NCBI GenBank assembly: GCA_029213195.1
Contig: JARGNI010000027.1
Span: 16,174-80,173, forward strand
From: Verrucomicrobiales bacterium
Lineage (GTDB): Bacteria > Verrucomicrobiota > Verrucomicrobiia > Verrucomicrobiales > DEV007
Direction of reading: 5' to 3'
Length of the DNA stretch: 64,000 nt
In this document: positions 9,151 through 18,467 of the stretch, in pieces
How the letters are laid out: every line of letters starts with the position of its first letter
How positions within the stretch are numbered: position 1 is the stretch's first letter
The notes under the pieces: generated by a model
What the model was told of the DNA's origin: nothing
The model's input: only the letters and a program-made list of their open reading frames with translations
Databases searched by the model: none
Translations under genes and position numbers: made by a program

Positions 9151-10808
9151 CCAGACTCCCTCTTTGCATCGGCTTGTTCCTCCTGCTGGGACAGGTCTCG
9201 ACTCGCGGAGAAGATTCTCCTCCGAATATCGTCTACATTATCGCGGATGATCAGACCTGGAGTGATTTTGGGTTCATGGGAAATGACCGTGTCTACACTC
9301 CGAATCTCGATGCTCTTGCCGAGAAGTCGCTCCGATTTCCCAATGGTTATCTCACGACCAGTGTTTGTCGGCCGTCACTCGTCACCCTGCTGACAGGGCT
9401 CTACCCGCATCAGCACAGGGTCCATTTCAATCACGGTCCTCCCGGCAATTCGGGATACAACAAGATGACTTCGAAGAAGATCTACGAAGAGACTCGAGCG
9501 AAGGAGTTTGAACTGATCCGGGAGGTGGAGACGCTTCCGCAGATCCTGACCGAGCGCCTGGGATACCGTTGTCTGCAGACGGGCAAGTTCTGGGAAGGTC
9601 ACCATCGCAACGGGGGGTTCTCCGATGGGATGACGACCTTCACCGCTCCCCCGGAGGGTCAGGATTTTGGAGGGGTGCGTCGCCTCGCCAATGGCGAAAG
9701 AGTGGCTCACGGAAACGGGGATGTCGGTCTCCAGATCGGGCGGGAAACGATGGAGCCGATTGAAACGTTTATCACCGATTGCGAGACAGAGAAATTCCCA
9801 TGGATGGTCTGGTATGCGCCTTATCTTCCCCACCAGCCACACGACAGTCCCGAGCAATACTACGATCTCGTCGAGAGCACTCCCGGGGTGAAGGATCACG
9901 AGATTCCCTACTATGCTGCGATTGCGCAGTTCGATGATACGGTCGGCGAGTTGCTCAAGATCGTCGAGGAAAGGTCAAATCTGGAGAACACCATCATCGT
10001 CTTTGTTTCCGACAATGGCTGGAGCCCGAGTGAGAGACCGGAGAAAAAGCGGCCCCAGGAGTTTGCCCACACGAAGACGAGTAAACGAGCTCCTTTCGAT
10101 GAAGGCATCCGCAGCCCCATCCTGGTGCGATGGGATGGTAAGGTGAGCCCCGAAACGCGAACCGATCTGGTCAGCAGCATCGACATCGTTCCGACCCTGC
10201 TTGGCATGACGGGGATTCCGGAGCGTGCCAACGAGCTCCCCGGAAAAGACCTGAGGACGAAGCCCGAGCCGGATCGAGCCGTGTTCGGAGCGATCTATCC
10301 CGGGGATGCCAGTCGACTGCGACGACCGGATCGCGACGTCGCCTATCGGTGGGCGAGGAAAGGCGGTTACAAGCTGATCGTTCCCCGAGGGAAGAATCCT
10401 TGGGGCGCATACCTCAAAGGTCCTGCGCTCTATCATGTTCCCTCCGATCCTGGCGAGCAAAGAAACCTCATCTCGGATGAGTCTCTTCGTGACGAAATCC
10501 TGGATCTCGAGCGGGAGCTCGATGCCTGGTGGAACCCTGCTGATGCCGGTGCCGCGATCGCACAAAATCTAGTCGCGGTTTCCCAGGCGGCAGCGGCGGG
10601 AGGACTGTTTTTTGCGGTCGGAGCGGAGAACAACATCGATGCCGTCCTCCAGGCGATCGTCCGTGGAGGTCGAGTCGATGACGAGGAGAGCCCTTTCCAC
10701 GGCATCTATTTCGGAACACCGCAGTTCGACGAGATCGATCTCGAGTCGGCGAAACGATATCTCAAGATCACGGATGGGCTCCTCGAGTATCAGAACCCGG
10801 GAAACTGA
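9147..10808 (+). CDS. Arylsulfatase-family sulfatase with signal peptide
   Basis: This 553-residue exported enzyme begins TRLPLCIGLFLLLGQ, followed by the sulfatase metal-binding start NIVYIIADDQTWSDFGFMG. The modified-residue site reads SVCRPSLVTLLTGLYPHQH: the Cys that becomes formylglycine is present, but the usual Arg of CxPxR is Leu. A second metal motif, VFVSDNGW, lies near residue 290. The gene is the last of the run and shares ATGA with the lipid kinase gene. Although the frame is open further upstream, that part is the lipid kinase in another frame. A C-terminal region of about 100 residues contains an Ala-rich helix and a DEIDLESAKRYLKI segment that is not part of the catalytic fold. 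Confidence 0.85.
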   Translation: MTRLPLCIGLFLLLGQVSTRGEDSPPNIVYIIADDQTWSDFGFMGNDRVYTPNLDALAEKSLRFPNGYLTTSVCRPSLVTLLTGLYPHQHRVHFNHGPPGNSGYNKMTSKKIYEETRAKEFELIREVETLPQILTERLGYRCLQTGKFWEGHHRNGGFSDGMTTFTAPPEGQDFGGVRRLANGERVAHGNGDVGLQIGRETMEPIETFITDCETEKFPWMVWYAPYLPHQPHDSPEQYYDLVESTPGVKDHEIPYYAAIAQFDDTVGELLKIVEERSNLENTIIVFVSDNGWSPSERPEKKRPQEFAHTKTSKRAPFDEGIRSPILVRWDGKVSPETRTDLVSSIDIVPTLLGMTGIPERANELPGKDLRTKPEPDRAVFGAIYPGDASRLRRPDRDVAYRWARKGGYKLIVPRGKNPWGAYLKGPALYHVPSDPGEQRNLISDESLRDEILDLERELDAWWNPADAGAAIAQNLVAVSQAAAAGGLFFAVGAENNIDAVLQAIVRGGRVDDEESPFHGIYFGTPQFDEIDLESAKRYLKITDGLLEYQNPGN

Positions 10809-10824
10809 ACTTGGTGTGGAGAAG

Positions 10825-11982
10825 CTAGAGAAGCTCTTCGTAGAGCATCTCCACGAGATCGAGTGACTTTCGATTGGGGAGCACCCCGGTCTCCATCTGG
10901 TTCATGACATAGGCAAAGGAGACTCCATGCTCGGGATCGGCAAAGGCGTGGCTTCCTCCGGCTCCGGGCTGGCCGTAGGCTCGGTGGGAGGGACCGAAAA
11001 GCCTTCTCACTTTTTCCCCTTTCTCATCGAGCGGATCCTTCATGAATCCGGCGGCAAATGCCGTCGGGATTTGAAAGGTCTCATCGACTCCGGCCGTTTT
11101 CTGCGAACCAGCCATCTGGCAAATCGTTTTCGGAATGACCTGGACGCCGTCGAGGATTCCGCCCTGCAGAAGGACCTGGTAGAACTTGGCAATCCCATTC
11201 GCTGAACCAACCCCGCCGAGGGCGGGGAGGCCCGCCTGGAGAAACTCGGCCTTGTTGATATCGCTGAGCGCCCGCATGCCCGAGGGAGAGGAGAAGGCCT
11301 GAGCCGCGATCGAATCTGGATTCGTGATCGCCTGGAAAAAGGGGAGTTCTTCGGGGTTCGGTTTCTGCACCTTGGGCGGAATGATCGTTGCGGTCCGCTC
11401 GAGATCTTCTGCGGTGAGACGCCCGATGTGAAAATCGATCCGACAGGGATCGGCAATGCGTTCTCGCCAATAGACGCCGAGGGATGTGCCGTGCGTCACC
11501 CGTCTCACGATTTCCTCGAGGAGAAATCCATAGGTCCGTGGGTGATACCCGTGGGAACGACGCGGTGTCCAATGCGGTTCCTGGGTTTCCAACGCCGCGA
11601 CGACTTCGGTGTGCTGCAGGATGTGTGGACGTTTGTCAGGGTCGAGCGCGGGAAGCCCGGCTCGGTGAGCGAGAAGGTCGGCAAAGGTCAGCTTTCCTTC
11701 CCGTGCCGCCCTCAATTCGGGCCAGACGTCGATGACGGGAGATTCGGGAGGGATCCCCGCCTTGTGGAGCGCGAGCAGGGTCGTGATGGCTGCAGGTCCC
11801 TTGGTCACCGACCAGACCGGGACGAGGGTGTCATCGGTCCAGGGAATGGTCTCTTCTTTATCCCTCCAGCCGTGGTGAAGCGAGATGATCTCTTTTCCAT
11901 TCTGCCACACGGAGACCGAGGCACCCAACTCGCCGGCTTCCGAAAAGTTCCGGAGGAAGCGATCTCTGAGTCGGGCGATCAT
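10825..11982 (-). CDS. Beta-lactamase-class-C-type serine hydrolase (EstB-like)
   Basis: The 385-residue protein has the serine beta-lactamase/esterase fold. The nucleophile motif is SVTK (Ser58-x-x-Lys61), preceded by PWTDDTLVPVW. The Tyr motif is in RSHGYHPRTYGFLLEE, and the C-terminal glycine-rich strand reads YGQPGAGGSHAFADPEHG in place of KTG. These features match EstB/LpqH-type esterases more than true beta-lactamases. There is no signal peptide, so it is probably cytosolic. The start at 11982 was chosen because its ATG overlaps the TGA of the upstream TPR gene; the frame is open further but only as a shadow. It converges on the sulfatase gene with 16 bp between the stops. Confidence 0.85.
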   Translation of the reverse strand: MIARLRDRFLRNFSEAGELGASVSVWQNGKEIISLHHGWRDKEETIPWTDDTLVPVWSVTKGPAAITTLLALHKAGIPPESPVIDVWPELRAAREGKLTFADLLAHRAGLPALDPDKRPHILQHTEVVAALETQEPHWTPRRSHGYHPRTYGFLLEEIVRRVTHGTSLGVYWRERIADPCRIDFHIGRLTAEDLERTATIIPPKVQKPNPEELPFFQAITNPDSIAAQAFSSPSGMRALSDINKAEFLQAGLPALGGVGSANGIAKFYQVLLQGGILDGVQVIPKTICQMAGSQKTAGVDETFQIPTAFAAGFMKDPLDEKGEKVRRLFGPSHRAYGQPGAGGSHAFADPEHGVSFAYVMNQMETGVLPNRKSLDLVEMLYEELL

Positions 11983-12464
11983 GAGGGATTCTGATCGAGG
12001 ATCCAGTCGCGGATCGAGGCAAGATCGGGGTCTTCGAGCGCTTTCTTCCGGTTCGCATTGTCCATCGAGAAAGACTCCTGCAACCAGGTCTGCGCGGCCT
12101 GGGTTCGCCCCTGGGCCAGCTCGTAGCAGGCGAGGTTGTAGAAGTAGACGGGTTCTTCTCGAAGCGTATCCGGTCCCGATTGGAGATGATCGATAGCCGC
12201 CTGGGTATTGCCTTGGGCGTGGAGACAATAGGCTCCCTGGACGAAACCTGCGGGATGTTCGGGAAAGAGGTCGCAAAGATTCTCACTGAGCGATAGAGCG
12301 TCGTCGAACTGTCCGCGATCCATCATGATGATGATTCGCAGTTCCTGCGCCTCGGGCGTTCCGCTTTGATCGGGGGTGAGCTTGGCGATCTCCTCGGTGG
12401 CGTCGTCGAGCATCCCGAGATCGATATAGCCGCGGATCTTTTCTATCCAGGTCTGGTCATCCAT
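11979..12464 (-). CDS. Small TPR protein
   Basis: This 161-residue soluble protein consists of tetratricopeptide-like helices: TWIEKIRGYIDLGMLDDATEEIAKL, AQELRIIIMMDRGQFDDALSLSENL, and PVYFYNLACYELAQGRTQAAQTWLQ. Repeats span roughly residues 5-135. TPR proteins act as protein-protein adaptors. The ATG at 12464 is preferred; a GTG at 12494 is also in frame and would add ten residues. The gene lies 33 nt after the transglutaminase gene and overlaps the serine hydrolase gene, so it is the adaptor of this minus-strand operon. No specific partner can be named. Confidence 0.75.
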   Translation of the reverse strand: MDDQTWIEKIRGYIDLGMLDDATEEIAKLTPDQSGTPEAQELRIIIMMDRGQFDDALSLSENLCDLFPEHPAGFVQGAYCLHAQGNTQAAIDHLQSGPDTLREEPVYFYNLACYELAQGRTQAAQTWLQESFSMDNANRKKALEDPDLASIRDWILDQNPS

Positions 12465-12497
12465 TGGCCGGGAATGAGCAGGGTTCTCCCTCACTTG

Positions 12498-14561
12498 TCA
12501 ATCACGGAGGGCCGTGTCGTTCCATTCGGCAAGGGCACGGCGGATGGATTTTTCCTTCTCGGGGGAAGCCGGGGCTTCGACGTAACGGGTCTGGTAGTAG
12601 TAGTCGACTGCATTCTCGAAGCAGGACGGCGTTTCGGGGCAGAGGTTCAGCCATTCCTGCCAGGTCATTCCCTCCTTCTTCGTGATGCCGAGCTGATTTC
12701 CACACTTCTCGAGAAGTTGCAGCATGTCGTTGAGGCGTGGAGAAATGCGATGGGCTGGGCCCTCGGATGGAGATTCGGTGTCCTTTCCTCCACGGCGTCG
12801 TTGCCATGTCAGGATCAGGCCGACGAGGAGGAATGCGAGAAAGGAGATCTCAAGGAAATAGTCGGAGAAGAGGATGACGAGATCGGTGATTCGATCCCGG
12901 TAGGGTCGACGTCCTCGCTCCAGCGTCCCGGCTCCTTCCGAAAGGTTGAGATAGCCATCGGATTCGAAATCGGCAAGCGAGGTCAGGCTGGGAACTCGAG
13001 GGGCGGCCGCCGAATCCTGGGGCGTAGCGTCGTAGATGACCCATTCGTTGTCTGGAGTGAGGATTTCAGCCCAGGCATGCGAGTCCTGATCTCGGAACGC
13101 GATCATCTTTCGTTCTCGATCCATCATGCCGCCGGCGTAGCCATAGGCGACACGAGAAGGAATATCCGAAGCGCGAAGCATCAGGACTGCGGCAGCCGCA
13201 TAGATCTCGCAGTGGCCCTCCTTCTCTCCGAAAAGAAGGTTTCCGATCGGGGTTTCGTCGGGTGGGGTCTCGTACTCGAGCGTGTAGGAGGTCTCGTTTT
13301 GCAGTCGATTCCGAATCTCCCGGACCGCGTCCGTCTTCGAAAGTTCTTCCGCAAGTGCACGGATTCGTCCCGCGAGGGGAGAGGGAGGAAGATTCAGGTA
13401 GAGTCCCGGGGCATCGGGTCGAACCAGGGCGCTCGAGGAATAGGGTTTCAGGTCGGGTCGAGAGATGGGAGTGATCGCTTCGTATCGAAATCCCTGTGCC
13501 TCTTCCGGGGGCGTGAGCTGATACCAGGAGTCGGCATACTCGTAGACCGCTGATACAGAGAGCGTGGAGCTTTGCGGGAGCAATGGGATCGCATTCGCGG
13601 CATCCTTCCGTGTGTAGACGGAATAAGAGGCGACGGGGGATTCCGGAGAAGAGGACAAGGTGACGGCCAGGTCCTCTACTTCGTCGTCGCCATCATAGAT
13701 CCATCGACCACTTCGGATCGGTGCGATGAGTTCGTCGCTTTCGAACACGGAGACGGTCGAAGTTCTCAGGTAGACGGGTTCGCTGCGCCAGGTTGCGAAC
13801 AAGGTAGGGGACTTTGTCTGTAGGACGATTCGGACCTGGCCGTCGAACTGGATGTCCGTTTCGCGAGGGAGACGTCTCGCCCCTCCGCCGGCGTCGCCGG
13901 TTTGCCCGAGAGGGGCAGGGCGCCGCAAACCAGCTGATTCGGAAAGTTGGCTGTCATCGTTGCGAAAGTATTCCGAAACTCGAAGGATCCCCTGATCTAC
14001 CCCCAGCGCTACTCCACTGAGAACCAAGGCTGTCGCGATCGCCGAGCCAAAGGTCAGAGCGGGGTTTCTTTTTCCCAGGAAAAGACCCGCCAGGGTCCAG
14101 GCGATCGGCAGCGCAGCGATCGGCAATACCTGCCATTCCTCGTAGTCATAGTATTCCGTTGTCAGGCTGGCCGAGAAAATGAGGAGAAACCCCGCGAGGG
14201 CGGGGATCTGGGCGATGTATCGAGACTCGGTCGAGGAAGGGTTGGAGAAGAGAATCGCCAGCGAGGTCGACACCCAGACGAGGGCCATCCCGAGATGGAA
14301 TCCAAAAGGAAGATCGGCGCGGAAGGCAAACGCCAACCCGGTTCGAAAGAGGTGGATCTCCGCGAGCATCGCGAGCAGGCCGAGGAAGGAAAAGAGAATT
14401 GTGACGACAATCCCCTCGGAGGTTGGGCGCTGAAGGAGTTTCGCGATCCAGGCGAGCAGGGGGAAGAGGAGACTGAAACCCATGGGGATGGGCGATCCCG
14501 ACAACATCCACGCAACGAAACCGGCGAGGAACACCCCGAGAAGTTGGATCGCTCGCTCCAT
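12498..14561 (-). CDS. Transmembrane transglutaminase-like protein (TgpA/DUF3488 type)
   Basis: The 687-residue membrane protein has about six N-terminal transmembrane helices (residues 1-195). A large extracytoplasmic domain with a transglutaminase core follows, then one more helix (FLEISFLAFLLVGLILTW) and a C-terminal DUF4129-like tail. The Cys-His-Asp triad is visible in GHCEIYAAAAVLMLRAS, DSHAWAEIL and VIYDATPQ. Proteins of this type stand beside DUF58 and MoxR genes in many phyla and are thought to act on envelope proteins. Its ATG overlaps the stop of the DUF58 gene by one base (TGATG). Confidence 0.9.
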   Translation of the reverse strand: MERAIQLLGVFLAGFVAWMLSGSPIPMGFSLLFPLLAWIAKLLQRPTSEGIVVTILFSFLGLLAMLAEIHLFRTGLAFAFRADLPFGFHLGMALVWVSTSLAILFSNPSSTESRYIAQIPALAGFLLIFSASLTTEYYDYEEWQVLPIAALPIAWTLAGLFLGKRNPALTFGSAIATALVLSGVALGVDQGILRVSEYFRNDDSQLSESAGLRRPAPLGQTGDAGGGARRLPRETDIQFDGQVRIVLQTKSPTLFATWRSEPVYLRTSTVSVFESDELIAPIRSGRWIYDGDDEVEDLAVTLSSSPESPVASYSVYTRKDAANAIPLLPQSSTLSVSAVYEYADSWYQLTPPEEAQGFRYEAITPISRPDLKPYSSSALVRPDAPGLYLNLPPSPLAGRIRALAEELSKTDAVREIRNRLQNETSYTLEYETPPDETPIGNLLFGEKEGHCEIYAAAAVLMLRASDIPSRVAYGYAGGMMDRERKMIAFRDQDSHAWAEILTPDNEWVIYDATPQDSAAAPRVPSLTSLADFESDGYLNLSEGAGTLERGRRPYRDRITDLVILFSDYFLEISFLAFLLVGLILTWQRRRGGKDTESPSEGPAHRISPRLNDMLQLLEKCGNQLGITKKEGMTWQEWLNLCPETPSCFENAVDYYYQTRYVEAPASPEKEKSIRRALAEWNDTALRD

Positions 14562-15718
14562 CAGGATGCCCTCCTTCTTGTAGCGGTGACGGTGGGTTTG
14601 CGAGAGAGTGCGACCGAGGTGGCGTCGACCAGCGTCAGGCTCGGGGCGACGGAGGAAAGTTCAGATTCCCAGTGCTCCCGGGCGACGTCGCTGAGAAGAA
14701 AGACTTCATCGCAATTTTCCAGGCCTGCCGCGGATTGCAGGAGATCTTTCACCTGGACGAGATGAACCCGCTTGAGAGTCGCCAGATTGAGCAAGGCCGC
14801 GTCGAAGTCTCCACGGTTTCTCAGGACCTGTGTCCTGCCTCCTGCCTGCCGCAGTTCCACTTCGATTCCTGCCTGGCGAAACCGGTAGAGAAGTCCGGCA
14901 AGAATTCTCAACATCTGCTCGAAGGCTTCCGGGATGACGAGATCTCCCCCGGGAGAAAAGGAGTGGAGGAGAATGCCGTAGCGATAGGGAAGAGGACGCG
15001 GCGGGTCGGGTTCGCGGACGAGCAGTTCTCCTCCTCGGAGAGTCGAAGGCCAATGAATGCTGCGAATGGGGTCTCCGTGTTGAAACTCTCGCAGGAGACG
15101 GAACTCGGCGACGGGATCGGGCTGACCGGTGATGTGGTTCACCGAGGATAGACGCCCCGCGAGATGGCGAAGGAGAGGCGAGGGCAGAAAGGGATCCGGA
15201 AGGACGGAGAGCGGGCGTGCTGTCATTTCCGGATGGACATTCGAAGATTCGAATTTCCCGGAAGTCCGGACGGTGAACCATCCCAGGGGCCAGGTCGAGG
15301 AGATCGACCAGTTGGGGAATCGATATTGTCCTCGCATACCGATTCGAGCGGGATAGGAAAGTGTCAGGGACTTCGCTGTCGAAGGTATTGGGAAGACCTG
15401 TGGCTTCTCATTGGAGAGAGGATCCCGAAACTGAATCTCCGCGCCGGGTCGCCGGGCGGGATCGAGGAGGACACGGGTTTCGACTGCGAAACTGCGACCG
15501 GTCCAGGCATGCGAGGGAAGCCCTCGAGAAAATCGGATTCCGGAAACGGCTCGGATGCTAGCAAAACGACAAAAAAGCCAGAGTATCGCGCCGATCAATC
15601 CTGCCAGGAAGAGAAAGGGAGAGAGGAGAATCGCTCCAAAGAGAAGAGCCGCTCCGCTGGCAAAAGAAACGAGAAAGCCGAGAGGAGTGGTGGAAACTTC
15701 GGGACCCGCAGCATTCAT
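14561..15718 (-). CDS. DUF58 membrane-associated protein
   Basis: The 385-residue protein has two adjacent N-terminal hydrophobic segments (GFLVSFASGAALLFGAILL and FLFLAGLIGAILWLF). The DUF58 signature follows around residues 200-230 (FQHGDPIRSIHWPSTLRGG, then LVREPDPPRP), and a von Willebrand factor A-like C-terminal region comes next. DUF58 proteins are paired with MoxR AAA ATPases, which are proposed to act as their chaperones. It sits 11 nt after the MoxR-type gene and overlaps the transglutaminase gene, giving the standard MoxR-DUF58-transglutaminase order. Confidence 0.9.
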   Translation of the reverse strand: MNAAGPEVSTTPLGFLVSFASGAALLFGAILLSPFLFLAGLIGAILWLFCRFASIRAVSGIRFSRGLPSHAWTGRSFAVETRVLLDPARRPGAEIQFRDPLSNEKPQVFPIPSTAKSLTLSYPARIGMRGQYRFPNWSISSTWPLGWFTVRTSGKFESSNVHPEMTARPLSVLPDPFLPSPLLRHLAGRLSSVNHITGQPDPVAEFRLLREFQHGDPIRSIHWPSTLRGGELLVREPDPPRPLPYRYGILLHSFSPGGDLVIPEAFEQMLRILAGLLYRFRQAGIEVELRQAGGRTQVLRNRGDFDAALLNLATLKRVHLVQVKDLLQSAAGLENCDEVFLLSDVAREHWESELSSVAPSLTLVDATSVALSRKPTVTATRRRAS

Positions 15719-15729
15719 CGCGAGAAAGA

Positions 15730-16695
15730 CTATTCCACGGATACGGAGTCTCGCAAATCGGCGAGGTGAAGTCGGAGCGCGGCAGCGCGGCGGTTGGATT
15801 CGTCCTGGCCGTAGTCTTCTTCCCCGCGCTGGATTCGGTGAAAGAGAGTCGGGAGGAATGCGCGTTTCACATCGTCAGGATAGACGGCGGGATGCTCGGA
15901 GAGAAGGGCGAAAGCCTGCGCAAGCCGCATCAGGGAGATCGCTCCCCGGTTGCTGATTGCCGTATTCAACTCGGGGTGAGTGCGCACTGCATCGCAGAGC
16001 CTCACGACATAGTGAGAAATCTCTTTCGATACGGGAATGTCGCGAACCTTCTTCTGCCAGGCTTCGACCTGGGCGAGATCGAGAGAAGGGATGTCGTCCG
16101 TTGATGGGGTTTCCTTCTCGGTGGCGGGAGAGGGATCATTCGCGTGTTTCAGGAGGATGTTGGCGCGGGTCTCCCGGTCAGGGAGGCTCATCTCGATGGA
16201 GACGAGGAATCGGTCCAGTTGGGGAGCGGGGAGGGGGAAGGTTCCGGCACTGTGGCGATTGTTTCGGGTCGCGATGACGGTGAACACGGGCGGCAGCGAA
16301 CGCGTCACCCCGTCCGTCGTGACCTGGCCTTCGTTCATGCACTCGAGAAGGGCACTCTGGATTCGAGGACTGGCTCGATTGATTTCATCTGCAAGGAGGA
16401 GGTTGGCAAAGACAGGGCCTTCGATGAATTCGAACTCTCCTTTGTCCTGTCGGTAGATCGAATACCCGACAAGATCCGCGGGAAGCAGGTCGGGGGTGAA
16501 CTGAACGCGACGGAATTCGCCATGGATGGCGGCTGAGAGCGATTTCGCGAGGGTCGTCTTTCCGACTCCGGGAGGTCCCTCAATGAGGACATGCCCGCCG
16601 GCGAGGAGGGCGGCGATCAGTTCCTCCACCGCGGCCTCCGCACCAAGCACGGAGCGATTCAGATGGGCTTGCAGTTCTCGAAGGGGCGCGTCCAC
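15730..16695 (-). CDS. MoxR-family AAA+ ATPase
   Basis: This is a compact AAA+ ATPase. Walker A is GPPGVGKTTLAKSL, the MoxR-specific segment is LLPADLVGYSIYRQ, Walker B is LLLADEINRASPRIQ, and sensor 1 is VFTVIATRNN. The length of about 321 residues matches the family. MoxR ATPases remodel partner proteins, here most likely the DUF58 and transglutaminase products encoded directly downstream. The frame is open to 16752 with an ATG, but that start would lie inside argS. A GTG at 16695, 12 nt after the argS stop, gives a normal N-terminus (VDAPLRELQAHLNRSVLG). The start is therefore uncertain. Confidence 0.88.
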   Translation of the reverse strand: MDAPLRELQAHLNRSVLGAEAAVEELIAALLAGGHVLIEGPPGVGKTTLAKSLSAAIHGEFRRVQFTPDLLPADLVGYSIYRQDKGEFEFIEGPVFANLLLADEINRASPRIQSALLECMNEGQVTTDGVTRSLPPVFTVIATRNNRHSAGTFPLPAPQLDRFLVSIEMSLPDRETRANILLKHANDPSPATEKETPSTDDIPSLDLAQVEAWQKKVRDIPVSKEISHYVVRLCDAVRTHPELNTAISNRGAISLMRLAQAFALLSEHPAVYPDDVKRAFLPTLFHRIQRGEEDYGQDESNRRAAALRLHLADLRDSVSVE

Positions 16696-16706
16696 GATAC
16701 AGGGGA

Positions 16707-18437
16707 TTACATTTTTTCCGTCGTCTTGATTCCGAGAAGTCCGAGTCCACAACGAAGGATTCGACCGGTCAATTCACAAAGAGCGAGACGCGACTCGCGG
16801 ACCGCGCCTTCTTCTTTCAGGACGGGGCAGGCTTCCCAGAATTTGTGGTAGGCTACGGCCACTTCGTAGAGATAGGCGGCAAGGGTATTGGGACGAAAGT
16901 CGGCGAGGACGGCAGGAACCGTTTCGGCAAACTGGGCCAGCTTGAGGACGAGATCTTTCTCGGCGTCGGCGGTAAGCTGGATCGCGCCACCGGGCTCGTA
17001 ATCGCTACCCAGCTTCCGGAAAATGGCCCGCGTCCGCACATAGGCGTTGAGGAGATACGGAGCGGTGTTGCCCTTGAGAGCCAGCATCGTGTCCCAGTCG
17101 AAAATGTAGTCGGTCATCCGATACTGACTGAGCTCGGCATACTTGACCGACCCGATTCCGATGATCTCTGCGATCTCGGCTTTCTCCTCATCCGAGAAAT
17201 CGGGGTTCTTTTCCTCGACGATGCCACGAGCTCTCTCGACGGCTTCGGCGAGAACGTCGGCGAGCTGAACGGTATCTCCGGAGCGGGTCCGGAGCATCTT
17301 TCGATCTTTTCCGAGGATGGATCCAAAGGGGATAAACTGGAGATCTGCCTCCTGTCCGCGCTTCTTGGAAATCCGAAAGATCTGGTCAAAGTGGAGTTGC
17401 TGTGGGGCTCCGACGATGTACCAGATCGCATCGGCATCGAGTTCTTCGATCCGGTAGTCGATCGTGGCCAGATCGGTCGTGGCGTAGAGAAACCCTCCGT
17501 CCGATTTCCGGATCAGGGCTGGTTTGTCGGCCATCTGCTCGACTTCGGGAAAGAACACGCAGATCGCTCCGTCCGACTCTTCGGCGATTCCGCTGGCAAT
17601 GAGGTCTTCGACAAGAGGGGCGAGGCGATCGTTGTAGAAACTTTCGCCCAACCAGTGATCAAACTCGACATCGAGGCGGTCGTAGATTTTCTGCAGCCCG
17701 ATCTTCGAGAGTTCGATACAACGCTCCCAGATCGCGAGGTTCTCTTTGTCACCCGCCTGCAATTTGACGAGCTCGCTCTTGCACTCTTCGCGGAGCGCTT
17801 CGTCTTCCTTGGTCTTGGCATTGACCTCACGATAGATGCGAAGGAGTTCGGGAATCGGATCGGATTCGAGAGCCGCTTCATCGAGAAGATTCTTCCAACC
17901 CCAGAGAATCATCCCGAACTGGGTTCCCCAGTCGCCGATGTGATTGTCCGAGAGAACCTTGTGACCGAGAAACTTGGCGACCCGAGTGAGGCTGTCCCCG
18001 AGGATGGTGCTCCGGATGTGCCCCACGTGCATGGGCTTGGCCACATTGGGGGCGGAAAAGTCGGCTACGATGGTCTGGCGAGTGTCCGTCTTGCTGACAC
18101 CCAGTCTCTCCTCGTCGGCGAGGAGTTCCTGGAAGCGAGACTCGAGGAATCCGGTCTGGAGCCGGAAATTGATGAAGCCGGGGCCAGCGATCTCCGGTTT
18201 TTCGCAAAGCTCTCCGCCCTCGAAGTGATCGATGACGATCCCCGCGAGCTCTCGCGGATTTTTCTTCAGCTGCTTGGCCAGCACCATGGCCGCATTGCTC
18301 TGATAATCGCCAAACTGGCGATTCTGGGCCTGGTCGATCTGGGCGACGAAGTTTTCCGGCAGGTCAGAAGCGAACTCGCTCGCGGCGAGAGCCGCGTTGA
18401 GACGAGTCGATAAGAGATCGGCAATGGTCTGGGACAT
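16707..18437 (-). CDS. argS: Arginyl-tRNA synthetase
   Basis: The 576-residue class I aminoacyl-tRNA synthetase ligates arginine to tRNA-Arg. The N-terminal Add-N domain spans about residues 1-90. The HIGH-type signature KPMHVGHIRSTILGDS is at 135-150 and NHIGDWGTQFG follows. The KMSKS-equivalent segment is GKDRKMLRTRSGDTV, as in many ArgRS lacking a canonical KMSKS. The C-terminal anticodon-binding DALR domain ends with CGLGLLGIKTTEKM. The length is normal for the family. It lies between a ptsN-like gene (30 nt upstream) and the MoxR gene. Confidence 0.95.
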   Translation of the reverse strand: MSQTIADLLSTRLNAALAASEFASDLPENFVAQIDQAQNRQFGDYQSNAAMVLAKQLKKNPRELAGIVIDHFEGGELCEKPEIAGPGFINFRLQTGFLESRFQELLADEERLGVSKTDTRQTIVADFSAPNVAKPMHVGHIRSTILGDSLTRVAKFLGHKVLSDNHIGDWGTQFGMILWGWKNLLDEAALESDPIPELLRIYREVNAKTKEDEALREECKSELVKLQAGDKENLAIWERCIELSKIGLQKIYDRLDVEFDHWLGESFYNDRLAPLVEDLIASGIAEESDGAICVFFPEVEQMADKPALIRKSDGGFLYATTDLATIDYRIEELDADAIWYIVGAPQQLHFDQIFRISKKRGQEADLQFIPFGSILGKDRKMLRTRSGDTVQLADVLAEAVERARGIVEEKNPDFSDEEKAEIAEIIGIGSVKYAELSQYRMTDYIFDWDTMLALKGNTAPYLLNAYVRTRAIFRKLGSDYEPGGAIQLTADAEKDLVLKLAQFAETVPAVLADFRPNTLAAYLYEVAVAYHKFWEACPVLKEEGAVRESRLALCELTGRILRCGLGLLGIKTTEKM

Positions 18438-18467
18438 TTTCAGTATCAGGAAAAAGGGGCGAGAAAA

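Noticed and set aside
10816..10854. Nested hairpin GTGGAGA...TCTCCAC at the convergent gene ends
   Set aside because: It could be a bidirectional terminator, but it lies mostly within the coding end of the serine hydrolase gene and lacks a T-run; not strong enough to list as a feature.
16845..18413. 522-codon plus-strand frame
   Set aside because: Antisense to argS; no protein features.
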